A DNA stretch of 64,000 bases from Alphaproteobacteria bacterium (GCA_016794145.1 JAEUKP010000017.1:98607-162606); one strand, 5' to 3'; shown: positions 37,958-48,998, numbered from the stretch's first letter. Program-made: numbers and translations. Notes: generated by a model from the letters alone, not told the origin.

Positions 37958-38455
37958 TTATTTTTCTTTGTTTTCAATCGGAAAACCGTGAATATCCAAA
38001 GGAACTTCACCAGATACTTCTCGGCCCCATCGTTCTATCAGATCATCTTGCATCTTTCTGATATTTTCGAGTCGTTTCCGGCCTTTTTGAATCATCATTC
38101 CTGCAACGAATCCAGAAAGACTCCATTCAATTAAATACCCAACAACAGCACCACCGTACATAATACTAATATTTAATGGATCAAGAATAATCGAAACAGC
38201 GTTTTCAAAGCTATGGCCTTGTTGCATTAATTTGAACCAGAAGGGAAAACAACTTGCAAAATTCATGAATCCGATTGTCAAGACTCGCGCTTTTTGTTTC
38301 GTCCGATCAGATAAGCGAACAGCAATTGTTGGCATCATACCGATAAAGAAAATCACTGTTGTGGGTAATAAGGCAACAGACGTCAGAATCATAAAGGTCA
38401 GCATTAACCTTTTTTTCCCGGTATTATTTGACGAGGATGCTTTTTTCTTGACCAT
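37958..38455 (-). CDS. membrane protein paired with a pseudokinase
   Basis: 165 residues. The basic N-terminus (KKKASSSNNTGKKR) precedes about three membrane helices (about 17-40, 54-70, 94-118) and a charged C-terminal tail. Its ATG overlaps the stop of the preceding pseudokinase gene by 1 base (TAATG), so the two are translationally coupled and probably form a complex. No family recognised. Confidence 0.65.
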   Translation of the reverse strand: MVKKKASSSNNTGKKRLMLTFMILTSVALLPTTVIFFIGMMPTIAVRLSDRTKQKARVLTIGFMNFASCFPFWFKLMQQGHSFENAVSIILDPLNISIMYGGAVVGYLIEWSLSGFVAGMMIQKGRKRLENIRKMQDDLIERWGREVSGEVPLDIHGFPIENKEK

Positions 38456-40539
38456 TAAAATATACTTCCTGTCCCACCGCGGGTGAGAGTAAATAAAAGA
38501 TAAATGACAACAACAATGGCAGAGATAATACCAGACACAAGAGCGGCTGTATTTTTCCCCGTCTCAATTCCAAAGTTTTTATTGGTATTGATGTCCTGTT
38601 CTAACATAAAATATTCTTTTTTTAATGCTTGATATTGTTGCATTGCTTCTGTGTATCCACGTAGGTCAAGCTGTATCTCATCAAAATTGTTAAAAAGAGA
38701 TCCCAGTCTTTCAAGATTTCCCTGGTTTTTGATTTTGTCCAATTGTTCACGAACAGATTTACGTTTTTGGCGATCATGATACCGATCAACCAATTGATCA
38801 AGGACACCTGCAACCCACAGGGAAAGTCCCGGCAACGCCCCCATTTTGTCCCTTAATTGGATCGAGGCAAGCATTTTAATAAGCCCTTGACGCTGGCGAT
38901 GTTTTTCCGTTGAGGCCAAGTCAGGTAAATAAGGCTCGATAATTGATTTGTCTCTGACGGATAGGAAGGCAATAATATGGCGGTCCACAAACCATTCAGG
39001 TCTGTTTTTTTGACCGGATAATCTTTCCAGGGCATTTAAGTAATCCTCTGCGCTGCGGACATAAAACTGATCCAATTTTTCACTAAAACACGGGGCGTTT
39101 GGTGATAAATAATAGATACAACGTTCTAATCCTGATCCAATCATCGTTTGGGTTAAGAATCGTTGGCAATTTCCCATGCGGTTGACAGCGTCGCTCGTAC
39201 CTGAATTTTGTAAAGAGCTTGATTTATTCCAGAATGAAATAACCCCGGTCTTGATAACATCGACAAAGGGCGAAATATCTTTTTTGGTTTGTGCTGCATC
39301 CGCGAGGAGGGCACCAAACCCCGTCGGCGAGAATTTTAAATCTTTATAAAAGATTGGGTTTTCTGGAGCCAGTGCAACAGCCATAACAGAAGATAATCGG
39401 TCTGCGTAGTTTGTATTTCCAACCTCACGTTTGGCTTCAATAAGGGCGTTATCGTATCTTTTCTCTAACTCTTTATCCTGGATTGAACGATTGAGCCAAA
39501 GATATAATTCCCCATTTTCAACCAAGGGAACAACTTGTGAGGGGTCTTTTGGAAACGCAACACCCAATAACTCGGGTTTCAGGAATTTATGACGCATAAA
39601 ATCCAGAGGGCGCGAGGCTTTTAAAGTTGTAGCAGCAGATGTTTGTTTTGCGCTGACACGTCGTCCTTCTGCCCATGTCATAATATCATCGAAAGACCAC
39701 CTTAAGGAGACATCATCATTTAATGTCCCCCGTAAGAATTCTAAAACGGGGGCAGGGAACCGGCTTTTTCCAACAATGAAATTAAACGAACCAACTTCCA
39801 TTTTTGCATTGACGATCTCTTCATCTGATAATCCGTCTGCAGGATCAAGGGTCCGGATTAGGGTAGCCAGAGTGACACCCAAAGCGTAGATATCATCTGA
39901 GAGTTCTGAAGGGCCTTTCCCTAATGGGTTGCACAATCCACGAGTAATCGTTTCATAAATAATAGGTTGGGCATACCCGCTGGGAGTCGAGAGCATTTCT
40001 CCTAATTTGGTGCTTTCATATGTTTGTGTGCCACCGTCAAAAATGTTTGTTGCGCGAATATTTCCATGCGAGATCCCTTTGTCCCGCATCGCACGGACAA
40101 CTTCAAGAATATTACGAAAAATTGTGGAAATAACTGTTTCTGCCTTTAAGCCAAGGGCCGCCGGATTTCGACCCGTAGAAATTGGTTCACCCAATTTGTC
40201 TTCGTAGATAAACACAAGATGTTCTTTAAAATCAACGCTCCACTCAACGACGCCACAGGCCAATAATCTTGGCAGGTGGGGGGTGGTAATCCCTGCATAT
40301 TTGTGAACAATCTCGGATTGCGGAACGATGTTCTTTTCACACAATAATGCAAACGCGGCCCCACCGCTGGGGGTTAAGGCTTCATAGGCTTTAATCGCGC
40401 CTTGATGATATTTCGGCAGAGGCTTGTCCGGAAATATCTTGATTTCACCTTTCAACAAAACCGGGGGAAAGGATTTTGTTTTCGGCGTCTCGGCCTTCTC
40501 AGCTGAATTATCCGGTAAATTTTCTTGATCAGCAGGCAT
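38455..40539 (-). CDS. membrane-anchored protein-kinase-like protein, probably a pseudokinase
   Basis: 694 residues. Residues about 45-300 follow the Ser/Thr kinase fold: HGNIRATNIF (158-167) stands where HRDLKPxN is expected, and SDDIYALGVTLATL matches the F-helix region. The catalytic Asp is Asn (HGN), the DFG motif is replaced by KLGEM and no clear Gly loop is visible, so it is probably catalytically dead. A large helical region (about 310-590), a coiled coil (about 600-655) and a C-terminal membrane helix (about 666-685) follow. It is coupled to the membrane gene downstream. Function unknown; a scaffold or signal receiver is plausible. Confidence 0.75.
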   Translation of the reverse strand: MPADQENLPDNSAEKAETPKTKSFPPVLLKGEIKIFPDKPLPKYHQGAIKAYEALTPSGGAAFALLCEKNIVPQSEIVHKYAGITTPHLPRLLACGVVEWSVDFKEHLVFIYEDKLGEPISTGRNPAALGLKAETVISTIFRNILEVVRAMRDKGISHGNIRATNIFDGGTQTYESTKLGEMLSTPSGYAQPIIYETITRGLCNPLGKGPSELSDDIYALGVTLATLIRTLDPADGLSDEEIVNAKMEVGSFNFIVGKSRFPAPVLEFLRGTLNDDVSLRWSFDDIMTWAEGRRVSAKQTSAATTLKASRPLDFMRHKFLKPELLGVAFPKDPSQVVPLVENGELYLWLNRSIQDKELEKRYDNALIEAKREVGNTNYADRLSSVMAVALAPENPIFYKDLKFSPTGFGALLADAAQTKKDISPFVDVIKTGVISFWNKSSSLQNSGTSDAVNRMGNCQRFLTQTMIGSGLERCIYYLSPNAPCFSEKLDQFYVRSAEDYLNALERLSGQKNRPEWFVDRHIIAFLSVRDKSIIEPYLPDLASTEKHRQRQGLIKMLASIQLRDKMGALPGLSLWVAGVLDQLVDRYHDRQKRKSVREQLDKIKNQGNLERLGSLFNNFDEIQLDLRGYTEAMQQYQALKKEYFMLEQDINTNKNFGIETGKNTAALVSGIISAIVVVIYLLFTLTRGGTGSIF

Positions 40540-40614
40540 AAATGAATGTCATCGGTTTGTTAACTTAAGGGTAAGTAAGGGTAGGGCGGCCAAGAGGGCC
40601 AAGAGAGATAAAAG

Positions 40615-40646
40615 AGAAAAACGCGCACGAAACACATCTCGCGCGT
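40615..40646 (-). terminator. Rho-independent terminator of purA
   Basis: On the minus strand ACGCGC (40646-40641) pairs with GCGCGT (40626-40621) around a 14-base loop, followed by TTTTT and CTC. It lies about 58 bases past the purA stop. Confidence 0.65.
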
Positions 40647-40703
40647 GATTCAAGGTTCAGAATCATACCCTGTCATTACCAAAATGTAAATTCAGTCTAT
40701 TGT

Positions 40704-41996
40704 TTAAGAAAAAAATGGGTCTTGAACCAAAATCGTGTCATCCCGTTCCGGACTGGTCGATAACAACGTTACCGAGGACTCAACCAACTCTTCCAAACGT
40801 TTGACATATTTAATGGCCTCGGCTGGCAAATCCGCCCAACTCCGCGCCCCGCGCGTCGACTCTTTCCAGCCAGAGAGCGTTTCATAAATCGGAGTGACGG
40901 CTGCCTGCTCGATTTGGGAGGCCGGATAATAATCGAGACGCTGACCATTCAGGTCATAGCCAATACACACCTTGATTTCATCCAACCCGTCCAGAACATC
41001 CAATTTGGTCAATGCCAATCCATCAATGCCGCCAACCTTGATCGCCTGACGCACCATCACGGCATCAAACCAGCCACAGCGACGTTTCCGCCCCGTCGTT
41101 GTTCCAAATTCGTGACCACGACGCCCCAGAGTTTCTCCAACCTCGTTAATTTGTTCCGTCGGGAATGGCCCCGTTCCAACGCGCGTGGTATAGGCCTTGG
41201 TAATTCCCAAAACATAGCCGATTGCCTTGGGGCCAACACCAGCCCCCATAGCGGCTGAGCCAGAGACAGTATTCGATGATGTAACAAAGGGATACGTCCC
41301 ATGATCCACATCCAACATCAACCCTTGGGCCCCTTCAAACAAGATCCGTTTGCCGGCATGCCGTGCTTCATCCAATACTTTCCAGACCGGCGCGGAAAAC
41401 GGCAAAATCTTGGTCGCGACCTCCATCAGTTCCGCATAGGCGGCTCCGATATCCATTGGCTCGACACCCAAGCCTTTCAGCAGTGCATTGTGATGCAGAA
41501 ACAGGTTTTCCAATTTCTCGCGCACCAAATCCGGATGTTTCAAATCACATAACCGGATGCCACGGCGGGCCACTTTATCTTCATATGCCGGGCCAATACC
41601 GCGCCCCGTGGTCCCGATCATCCCTTTTCCACGTGCGGCTTCCATGGCTTTATCCATCACCGAGTGAATCGGCAAAATCAGGTTGACGTTTTCCGCCACT
41701 TTCAAATTATCGGACGTAATGGTCACGCCTTTGGCCGATACGTTGGCGATTTCCTCAAGCAATGCCCAAGGATTCACGACTACCCCATTGCCAATAATGG
41801 ATAATTTGCCTTCGCGGACGATACCGGATGGCAATAAGTGTAACTTATATTCGACCCCATCAATCACCAACGTGTGACCCGCATTGTGTCCACCCTGAAA
41901 GCGCACCACGACATCCGCACGACTGGACAACCAATCTACAATCTTCCCTTTTCCTTCATCACCCCATTGCGATCCGATAACTGCTACATTTCCCAT
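40704..41996 (-). CDS. purA: adenylosuccinate synthase
   Basis: Converts IMP, aspartate and GTP to adenylosuccinate, the first committed step to AMP. 430 residues, normal length. Motifs are [14 protein letters not shown] (P-loop, start), [44 protein letters not shown] and [13 protein letters not shown]. It is on the same strand as glmM, 62 bases downstream of it. Confidence 0.97.
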   Translation of the reverse strand: MGNVAVIGSQWGDEGKGKIVDWLSSRADVVVRFQGGHNAGHTLVIDGVEYKLHLLPSGIVREGKLSIIGNGVVVNPWALLEEIANVSAKGVTITSDNLKVAENVNLILPIHSVMDKAMEAARGKGMIGTTGRGIGPAYEDKVARRGIRLCDLKHPDLVREKLENLFLHHNALLKGLGVEPMDIGAAYAELMEVATKILPFSAPVWKVLDEARHAGKRILFEGAQGLMLDVDHGTYPFVTSSNTVSGSAAMGAGVGPKAIGYVLGITKAYTTRVGTGPFPTEQINEVGETLGRRGHEFGTTTGRKRRCGWFDAVMVRQAIKVGGIDGLALTKLDVLDGLDEIKVCIGYDLNGQRLDYYPASQIEQAAVTPIYETLSGWKESTRGARSWADLPAEAIKYVKRLEELVESSVTLLSTSPERDDTILVQDPFFS

Positions 41997-42058
41997 TTTT
42001 CTGTCTTTCTCTTAACAACACATGATAATAAAAATTATACTCGAAACTATGGCGGACA

Positions 42059-43432
42059 CTATCCCGCAACCCGCGTGATCACGTTGCATACATCATCGAC
42101 TACGGATTGGACCATATCGGGGTTATCGCCCTCGGCCATGACCCGAATCAACGGCTCTGTGCCAGATGCACGCACCAACAGGCGTCCCGAATTCGCAAGA
42201 GTTTCCTCGGCAATGCGCAATGCGGTCTTTACGTCATCTTGTTCCAAAGGTTTTGATCCTTTCGTAAAACGGATATTTTTTAAAACTTGTGGGACCGGTG
42301 TAAATAAATTCAGGGCTTCTGATGCCTTTTGACCGTTTTCTCTTAGAATTGATAAGACCTGTAATGCGGCGAGTAATCCGTCTCCGGTCGTTCCGAAATC
42401 CGACATGACAACATGACCGGATTGTTCTCCGCCCAGATTGAAATTGCCTTCCCGCATTTTTTCGACCACATAACGGTCCCCGACGGCTGTGCGGAGCAAG
42501 GAAATCCCTTTTGTCCGAAAATAGCGTTCCAGGCCAAGATTGGACATAACGGTCGCAACAACGGTGTTATGTTTCAAAAGACCATGATGTTTCATGTGTG
42601 TGCCAAGCAGTGCCAGGATTTGGTCACCGTCAATGCGTTGACCGCGTTCGTCCACCAAAATCAGCCGGTCGGCATCCCCGTCCAGAGCAATTCCTATATC
42701 TGCTCCCACCTCAACCACTTTGGCTTGAAGGGATTCTGTGTGGGTGGCCCCACAGTCTAGATTGATATTTTTTCCGTTGGGAGTCACTCCCATTAATATG
42801 ACTTCAGCTTCCAGCTCCCACAAAACTTTAGGGGCGACTTTGTATGCTGCGCCATTGGCGCAATCAAGAACGACTTTCATTCCGCCTAAAGCCTGTTTGC
42901 GCGGGAAGCTTCCCTTCGCATATTCCACCATACGACCGACAGCATCATCCATGCGGCTTGCACGCCCGATCTGATCGGGGGGGGGCAATCCATCGGTCAT
43001 CAAACCTGGATTATCAATCCAGGCTTCAATGTCCTGTTCGATTTTATCGGCAAGTTTATATCCATCCGCACCGAATAATTTGATACCATTATCTTCGAAC
43101 GGGTTATGGGATGCCGAAATCATCACCCCGACATCGGCGCGCATAGAGCGTGTCAAGACCGCAATCGCAGGAGTGGGAATAGGGCCGGTCAGAACGACAT
43201 CCATGCCCATAGCCAAAAATCCGGCGGTCAGGGCCTGTTCCAACATGTAACAGGACAACCGTGTGTCCTTGCCAATCACAACGCGATGATGGGATGAGTA
43301 TCGTCCCAAGACCCGTGCTGTCGCCATGGCGACTTTTAAGGCAATATCGGCTGTCATCGGGGATTGGTTGGCCCGACCACGAATTCCATCTGTTCCAAAA
43401 TATCTGCGTGTCATAGAAAGGGTTTTAGTCAC
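42059..43432 (-). CDS. glmM: phosphoglucosamine mutase
   Basis: Interconverts glucosamine-6-P and glucosamine-1-P for UDP-GlcNAc synthesis. The active-site [15 protein letters not shown] (phosphoserine), metal loop DGDADRL, sugar loop GGEQSGH and phosphate loop [15 protein letters not shown] are all present. 457 residues from the GTG at 43432; the ATG six codons in (43414) gives the canonical [13 protein letters not shown] start and is equally likely, since neither has a strong ribosome site. Confidence 0.96.
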   Translation of the reverse strand: MTKTLSMTRRYFGTDGIRGRANQSPMTADIALKVAMATARVLGRYSSHHRVVIGKDTRLSCYMLEQALTAGFLAMGMDVVLTGPIPTPAIAVLTRSMRADVGVMISASHNPFEDNGIKLFGADGYKLADKIEQDIEAWIDNPGLMTDGLPPPDQIGRASRMDDAVGRMVEYAKGSFPRKQALGGMKVVLDCANGAAYKVAPKVLWELEAEVILMGVTPNGKNINLDCGATHTESLQAKVVEVGADIGIALDGDADRLILVDERGQRIDGDQILALLGTHMKHHGLLKHNTVVATVMSNLGLERYFRTKGISLLRTAVGDRYVVEKMREGNFNLGGEQSGHVVMSDFGTTGDGLLAALQVLSILRENGQKASEALNLFTPVPQVLKNIRFTKGSKPLEQDDVKTALRIAEETLANSGRLLVRASGTEPLIRVMAEGDNPDMVQSVVDDVCNVITRVAG

Positions 43433-43756
43433 TTCAGAAAGAAAAGTAAAAGGAAAACAGATCCTTATTCAGAAGATATAGCTTACGACAAATAAAATAA
43501 GTAAATTGGCGGCTAAACCTTGAATCATTTGATTTGAATTCTGCTATACTTGATATTGAACAAATTAACATATTTCAATTTTGGGGGCTATAACCAGCCC
43601 ACCCGATATTTTATGACAGAGGGTTTTTTAGAATACCTTGAATGAGTATATGAGAGGAAGTCTTAACGAATAGGAATGATGATTCCATAATATGATTTTT
43701 TACGGGTCGTTTTGAGGCGTTTATCAGCAGTATTCAGCAGTGACAACCGGCAAAAA
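43433..43756. other. spacer between flbD and glmM
   Basis: 324 bases without a supported gene. AT-rich; a GGGGGCTATAACCAGCCC stretch (about 43582-43599) can fold as a short hairpin, and a possible minus-10 (TATACT, 43545-43550) reads plus-strand, so a small transcript cannot be excluded. Nothing more is visible. Confidence 0.4.
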
Positions 43757-45151
43757 CTAAGCGTCCGGAATCGGAATACCTTCATCTCTATATTGTGTAA
43801 TCTTATTGCGTAAGGTGCGAATGGAAATTCCCAGAATATTCGCGGCATGTGTCCGGTTACCCAAGCAATGATCAAGTGTATTCAAAATCATCTCACGTTC
43901 AACATCGGCAATCGTCCGACCAATTAAACCTTCAACGGGAGCTGGGTTTTGAAGGGGCGAGGCAGCTTCTCCGGCTGCTGTGGACGGTGAAATACCACTA
44001 TCAGGATCTGGTGCTTTTGGGGAAGGAGACGAGAGACTAGAGTGCGCAGCCATGCTTCCTGCGATATGCACGGCATCGGGCTCGATCTCATCTTGTAATG
44101 ACATCAAGACAGCACGATGCATTGTATTTTCCAGTTCACGAATATTGCCACGCCAGTGATGGTTCTGGATTTTACTTCCTGCCGCAGCAGACAATTTTTT
44201 TGAGGCCAGGCCATTTTGTTCGGAAAATTTATCAATAAAAAATTGGGCAAGTTGTGGGAGGTCAGCTTTACGTTCGCGCAAAGCAGGAAGACGAATATTG
44301 ACAACGTTTAGACGGAAATATAAATCTTCACGGAATTCACCTTTACTGACTGATTCTTCAAGGTTGCGATTGGATGTTGCAACAATGCGAACATCGATTT
44401 TTACAGCTTCGTTACTGCCAATACGTGTAATTTCCCGCTCTTGAATAGCCCGAAGAAGTTTTGCCTGCAGCAAAGGATGCATCTCGGATACTTCATCCAA
44501 TAAAAGAGTTCCACCATTTGCTTCCTCGAATTTTCCCAAACGCCGACCAACAGCGCCTGTGAAGGCTCCTTTTTCATGACCAAATAATTCCGATTCCAAA
44601 AGACTTTCAGGAATAGCAGCACAGTTCACAGCAATAAAGACTCCATCTTTACGCTTTGATTTGCGGTGAATATATTGGGACATCACCTCTTTGCCTGTTC
44701 CTGATTCCCCGGTGATAAGAACAGTTGCTTCAGATGGCGCGATCTTATCAGCAAGCAACAACACATTCTTCATTGCGGGATCATTCGCAATCATTGTATT
44801 ATTTTCTTCGGTGACGGCTTCAAATATCGCGGCAATTAAATCTGCATCTGGTGGAAGCGGAACATATTCCTTCGCTCCATCTTGAATGGCCTTAACGGCA
44901 GCACGTGCATCTGTTCCGATACCACAGGCAATCACAGGAACGTGGATTCGTTCTAATTTTAACGTTTCGATAAACGCACCAATTTTTTGCTTTATATCGA
45001 TCATCACAAGGTCTGCGCCTTTCCCATTACGCAGAGCCCCTAAAGCTTGCTCCGTATCTTCGCAATGGATGACTTTTGCCCCCCGTTGTAGAGCAATTTT
45101 CCCGGCGGCACTGATATAGCCTTCAAGATGTCCGATAATCATTAAGCGCAT
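43757..45151 (-). CDS. flbD: sigma-54 activator FlbD-type, degenerate receiver
   Basis: 464 residues: a receiver-like domain (1-115), an AAA+ sigma-54 domain (about 125-360) with GESGTGKE (Walker A), the sigma-54-contacting GAFTGA loop and GGTLLLDEV (Walker B), a Pro/Ser linker, and a FIS-type HTH (about 420-458, ANILGISIRTLRNKI). The receiver lacks the N-terminal acidic pair (MIIGHLEG instead of VDDD), as in Caulobacter FlbD, so phosphorylation is doubtful. Its place after fliF-fliG-fliH-fliN matches Caulobacter. It probably activates the promoter at 10962-10977. Confidence 0.9.
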   Translation of the reverse strand: MRLMIIGHLEGYISAAGKIALQRGAKVIHCEDTEQALGALRNGKGADLVMIDIKQKIGAFIETLKLERIHVPVIACGIGTDARAAVKAIQDGAKEYVPLPPDADLIAAIFEAVTEENNTMIANDPAMKNVLLLADKIAPSEATVLITGESGTGKEVMSQYIHRKSKRKDGVFIAVNCAAIPESLLESELFGHEKGAFTGAVGRRLGKFEEANGGTLLLDEVSEMHPLLQAKLLRAIQEREITRIGSNEAVKIDVRIVATSNRNLEESVSKGEFREDLYFRLNVVNIRLPALRERKADLPQLAQFFIDKFSEQNGLASKKLSAAAGSKIQNHHWRGNIRELENTMHRAVLMSLQDEIEPDAVHIAGSMAAHSSLSSPSPKAPDPDSGISPSTAAGEAASPLQNPAPVEGLIGRTIADVEREMILNTLDHCLGNRTHAANILGISIRTLRNKITQYRDEGIPIPDA

Positions 45152-45190
45152 TATGTGAGAGTCCTTATTCTACTTGATCTATGATAGGAA

Positions 45191-45544
45191 TTAGCTTTGC
45201 TCGGATTTCACGATTTCAGTCATTGTAATCCCCAATCTGTCCTCGACAACGACAACCTCGCCGCGTGCGACCAGACGATTGTTTACATAGATGTCAATCG
45301 CTTCGCCAACTTTCCGATCAAGCTCAACAACGGCGCCCCGTCCTAGTTTCAACAATTGAGATACTTTCATCGATGAGCGCCCAAGGACAGCAGAAATCTG
45401 GACTGGGATGTCATAAATTGCTGTAACATCATTCGCCATTGGCTCGCCAACCGCATATGGATTTTCTTCTTGTCCCGCATTTGGATCATTGATTTCATTC
45501 AGCGACAGGCCGTCATTGCTATCTGGAATTTGTGGATCAGCCAT
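45191..45544 (-). CDS. fliN: flagellar motor switch protein FliN
   Basis: 117 residues. The C-terminal SpoA domain has DIPVQISAVLGRSSMKVSQLLKLGRG and VELDRKVGEAIDIYVNNRLVARGEVVVVEDRLGITMTEI (family core). FliN forms the base of the C ring with FliM. It overlaps the end of fliH by 8 bases and precedes flbD by 39 bases. Confidence 0.95.
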   Translation of the reverse strand: MADPQIPDSNDGLSLNEINDPNAGQEENPYAVGEPMANDVTAIYDIPVQISAVLGRSSMKVSQLLKLGRGAVVELDRKVGEAIDIYVNNRLVARGEVVVVEDRLGITMTEIVKSEQS

Positions 45545-46223
45545 TTTTTTCTCCGTTGTCTGGTTCTACTGTCTGTTCTGATTCGCTATTCTGGACTTTT
45601 TGTGGAAAAGGGGCAAGTACCTCATCCAATTCTGCAAAAATACGGGCCGCTAAAGATTCATGGTCTCTTACAGCCCCGCCATCTTGCCATTTCATGCGGC
45701 AACTCCCTTTCGAGAGGTCGTCGGATCCTGTAATTTCCAATCGCCCAGGGTCAATGTCTTTTAAAGACAAAAGATATGATTTCAGATCATTGACATCTTC
45801 TTTCGGGGCTTCAATAGATATCCTTGATGTTGGTTGTTTTGAAATAACCCGTTCGATAATGGTCTCAATTTCATTATACCCTTCACGAGAAATGAAAGCA
45901 GGAAATAGTTTCATAACCAATGTGCGACAAAGATATAAAACTTCCTGTTCAAATCGCTTTTCCCGCATTTGTTCAGATAGGACAAGAGAAAGTATCTGTG
46001 TATTCAATTCGGATATCTGGATTGCTATATACTGTTCCCGACTTTGAGTCTCTTCACGTCGCCCTGAAACTCGGCCTTCTTCGAAAGAAATATTTTTTTC
46101 AGCAGCGAGTTGCTCTTCAGTGAATAACGGCGGTGGAGGGGGTAAATCCTCTTCCGGTTCGGGTACAGGGGCACCATCGAAATTATTCAGATCAAAGAAA
46201 TATTTACGACCTTCTGTAGACAC
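45537..46223 (-). CDS. fliH: FliH/FlbE-like flagellar assembly protein
   Basis: 228 residues. An acidic, Pro-rich N-terminus (EPEEDLPPPPPLFTEEQ) precedes a long helical segment (about 35-110) and a C-terminal domain (ISKQPTSRISIEAPKEDV, DLSKGSCRMKWQDGG) typical of FliH/FlbE, which regulates the FliI ATPase of the flagellar export apparatus. The call rests largely on position between fliG and fliN plus the C-terminal pattern. Confidence 0.82.
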   Translation of the reverse strand: MSTEGRKYFFDLNNFDGAPVPEPEEDLPPPPPLFTEEQLAAEKNISFEEGRVSGRREETQSREQYIAIQISELNTQILSLVLSEQMREKRFEQEVLYLCRTLVMKLFPAFISREGYNEIETIIERVISKQPTSRISIEAPKEDVNDLKSYLLSLKDIDPGRLEITGSDDLSKGSCRMKWQDGGAVRDHESLAARIFAELDEVLAPFPQKVQNSESEQTVEPDNGEKNG

Positions 46224-46250
46224 ATATTCTCCTGTTTTTTTTGCCGATAA

Positions 46251-47273
46251 TTAGTAAATCATCGCGTCTTCGGCCTTACCACCCTTCGCCAATACGATCT
46301 CCCCACGACTTTCTAAGTCTTTGGCGACGGTTACGATATATTGCTGTGCTTCTTCAACATCTTTCAGACGTACAGGGCCCATGGCTCCCATATCCTCTTT
46401 CATGATTTTTGCTGCACGCTCGGACATGTTCGAGAAGAAAAGATCTTTCAGGCTGTCAGTGGCACCTTTAAGGGCTGTTGGCAGTTTTTCCTTATCTGCC
46501 GCACGAATAATCGTTTGAATTGAGGTCGGATCAAGTCCTCCTAAATCTTCGAATGTGAACATCAATGACCTGATTTTTTCTGCGGCATCCGGTGCTGTTT
46601 GCTCTAATGACCCCATGATACGGGACTCAATCCCACGATCCATGCTGTTGAAAATTTCTGCCATTAATTCATGACTATCACGACGTGTTGTTTTTGCAAG
46701 ATTCGCCATGAACTCAATTCGCAATGTTTTCTCGATATCATCCAATACTTCTTTTTGGATTGACTCCATTCGTAACATACGATGAACAACCTCAAGTGCG
46801 AAGCCTTCCGGAATCAAAGCCAGAACGCGGGCGGCGTGCTCTGTTGAAATTTTGGACAAAACAACAGCAACTGTTTGAGGGTATTCTTTTTGTAGAAAAT
46901 TCGCTAATACTTCTTCATTTACATTGCCCAGTTTTTCCCACATTGTTCGACCGGCAGGACCACGAATTTCTTCCATGATGCTACCGATTTTTTCTTTGGA
47001 AAGTCCTGATTTTGCAAGCAACCGTTCTGTGCTGTCAAATGTCCCAACGAGTGAGCTTGATGATGACATTTGCTCTGCGAAATCAATAAACAGACGTTCT
47101 ACAATACTGGAACTTACTTTCCCCAGCGTAGACATTGTTTGCGAAATTTCTAAGATTTCAGTTTCATCCATATTTTGGAATAATTTTGCCGTATGTTCCT
47201 CGCCAAGGGCCAGCATGAAAATAGCCGCTTTCTCAACACCAGTCAGGGAACGATAATCTTCGCGCATTCGCAT
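46251..47273 (-). CDS. fliG: flagellar motor switch protein FliG
   Basis: 340 residues. The N-terminal domain ([23 protein letters not shown]) binds FliF; the middle domain has [22 protein letters not shown]; the C-terminal domain carries charged torque residues ([44 protein letters not shown]). It starts 3 bases after fliF. The ATG two codons in is also possible. Confidence 0.96.
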   Translation of the reverse strand: MRMREDYRSLTGVEKAAIFMLALGEEHTAKLFQNMDETEILEISQTMSTLGKVSSSIVERLFIDFAEQMSSSSSLVGTFDSTERLLAKSGLSKEKIGSIMEEIRGPAGRTMWEKLGNVNEEVLANFLQKEYPQTVAVVLSKISTEHAARVLALIPEGFALEVVHRMLRMESIQKEVLDDIEKTLRIEFMANLAKTTRRDSHELMAEIFNSMDRGIESRIMGSLEQTAPDAAEKIRSLMFTFEDLGGLDPTSIQTIIRAADKEKLPTALKGATDSLKDLFFSNMSERAAKIMKEDMGAMGPVRLKDVEEAQQYIVTVAKDLESRGEIVLAKGGKAEDAMIY

Positions 47274-47276
47274 ATT

Positions 47277-48998
47277 CTATGTCTCCTGTGCCATCCATCC
47301 ACGAATAACCGAAACGGCCTCATCGGGATAAGCCATGATAATGTCTTCAACTTTTTTGAGTGAGGATGCTTTGACCCGGCCTTCAACTTTTTGGACGTCA
47401 ATCATAGAGTCATTATCCCCTGAGTTACCAAGCAAAAATTCAGACGCATCCCCGTCCATAGATCCACCAGAACCCATTCCCTGCATTCCACCACTGCCAC
47501 CACCGGACATTCCAGGTGGCATAAGGGCAGGGTTCTGTCCGATTCCGTTAGGCAATAACCCCATCGGGTCCATACCATCTGTTCCGGAACCATCTCCGCC
47601 ACCGCTACTTTCCTGGGACAATAAACGTCCGACCATTGGTTGCAAGACAAGAAGAACAACCAGAACAATCATGATGGCAACTGTCAGAACTTCTGCTGCA
47701 TCAAGAAGGTCGGAACGTTCAAATCCAAGTATCTTGGTGCCATCATCTTCGGGAGTTGTATCGATATCGGCAAATTGCATATTAATCAGTTCAAGCCTGT
47801 CCCCCCGTTTTTGGTCAAGACCTATCGCTGTTGATACCAAAGCGGTTAGGTTTTTGATCTCTGCCTCTGTTCTGGGCTGATATGTTTTTACTCCGTCTTT
47901 GTCTGTTGTATAAGTTCCATCAATCAGGACAGAGGCAGAGATTTTTTTGACACCACCAGTTTGCTTGACAATACTTCGAACGGTCTTGCTAATTTCGAAA
48001 TTTGTTGTTTCTTCAGTTTTGGCAGCAGTGGATGTTGGTTCTGATGATCCGTTTAAAGCGCTATTTGCACCTGGCAAATTGTTTTGAACAGAGACAGCAC
48101 TTGAGGAAGGGTCGGTTTCACTGCTTTTATCTTCAGTTGTCTGGGTTGATCTAACAACTTGACCTTGGGGATCGTAAATTTCTTGATTTTCGCTTTGTTG
48201 ATCGAAATCAAGTTCAGCAGTTACATTCGCATGGACCTTACCATATCCAACGGTCCGCCCAACCAGATCCTCAATTACACGGGTCATGTGTTGTTCATAC
48301 TTACGACGAAATTCCTCAGCCTTGTTAGAGGCCATTCCAATATCATCATCCGTACCGCCGGCCAAAAGATTGCCATCTGAATCAACAATAGAAACACTTT
48401 TGGCTTTCAAATCAGGAACAGCAGATGATACCATGGACTGAATCCCCTGGAGTTGACCTGCGTCCAAAAGCTTTCCACCCTTTAATCGAATAAAAACACT
48501 TGCGCTCGCGGCATGGGTTTCACGACTGAATAACTCGCGTTGCGGCAGAACCAAATGGACCCGAGCCGATTTAACAGGGTCAAGAGCGGAAATTGTTCTT
48601 GCTAATTCTCCCTCTAATGCACGGACTTGTGTAATGTTTTGAACAAAACTTGTCGTCCCGAAACCAGATTGTTTATCAAATAATTCATACCCCAAGGACC
48701 CTCCATTCGGGAGACCATTCTGGGCCAACAACATTCTTGCTTTTCCAACCTGTTTATCGGGGACAGCAATACTTGTACCATCCGGGCTCACCTCATAGGG
48801 AATTTTGAATTCTTCCAATTTGGCAGCAACGGCGGAAGAATCTTCCGTTGCTAAGTCCTTATACAGCATCTTCATTTGCGGGCTTGAAACTTGCATCGAA
48901 ATGTAGATGAAAAAAAGCAATAAACCAAAAACAACAACACCCATAATCCCAAGGCGAGCGGGTCCCAGTTTTTTGAGCGTCTCTAGAAAGTTATTCAC
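47277..48998 (-). CDS. fliF: flagellar MS-ring protein FliF
   Basis: 573 residues with membrane helices near 16-36 and 445-465. YscJ-like ring domain: YKDLATEDSSAVAAKLEEFKIPYE, SPDGTSIAVP, GTTSFVQNITQVRALEGELARTI and RVHLVLPQRELF. A Gly/Met/Ser-rich insert (about 480-540) follows the second helix, and the C-terminal end (VEDIIMAYPDEAVSVIRGWM) is the FliG-binding tail. First gene of the fliF-fliG-fliH-fliN-flbD operon. Confidence 0.96.
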   Translation of the reverse strand: MNNFLETLKKLGPARLGIMGVVVFGLLLFFIYISMQVSSPQMKMLYKDLATEDSSAVAAKLEEFKIPYEVSPDGTSIAVPDKQVGKARMLLAQNGLPNGGSLGYELFDKQSGFGTTSFVQNITQVRALEGELARTISALDPVKSARVHLVLPQRELFSRETHAASASVFIRLKGGKLLDAGQLQGIQSMVSSAVPDLKAKSVSIVDSDGNLLAGGTDDDIGMASNKAEEFRRKYEQHMTRVIEDLVGRTVGYGKVHANVTAELDFDQQSENQEIYDPQGQVVRSTQTTEDKSSETDPSSSAVSVQNNLPGANSALNGSSEPTSTAAKTEETTNFEISKTVRSIVKQTGGVKKISASVLIDGTYTTDKDGVKTYQPRTEAEIKNLTALVSTAIGLDQKRGDRLELINMQFADIDTTPEDDGTKILGFERSDLLDAAEVLTVAIMIVLVVLLVLQPMVGRLLSQESSGGGDGSGTDGMDPMGLLPNGIGQNPALMPPGMSGGGSGGMQGMGSGGSMDGDASEFLLGNSGDNDSMIDVQKVEGRVKASSLKKVEDIIMAYPDEAVSVIRGWMAQET

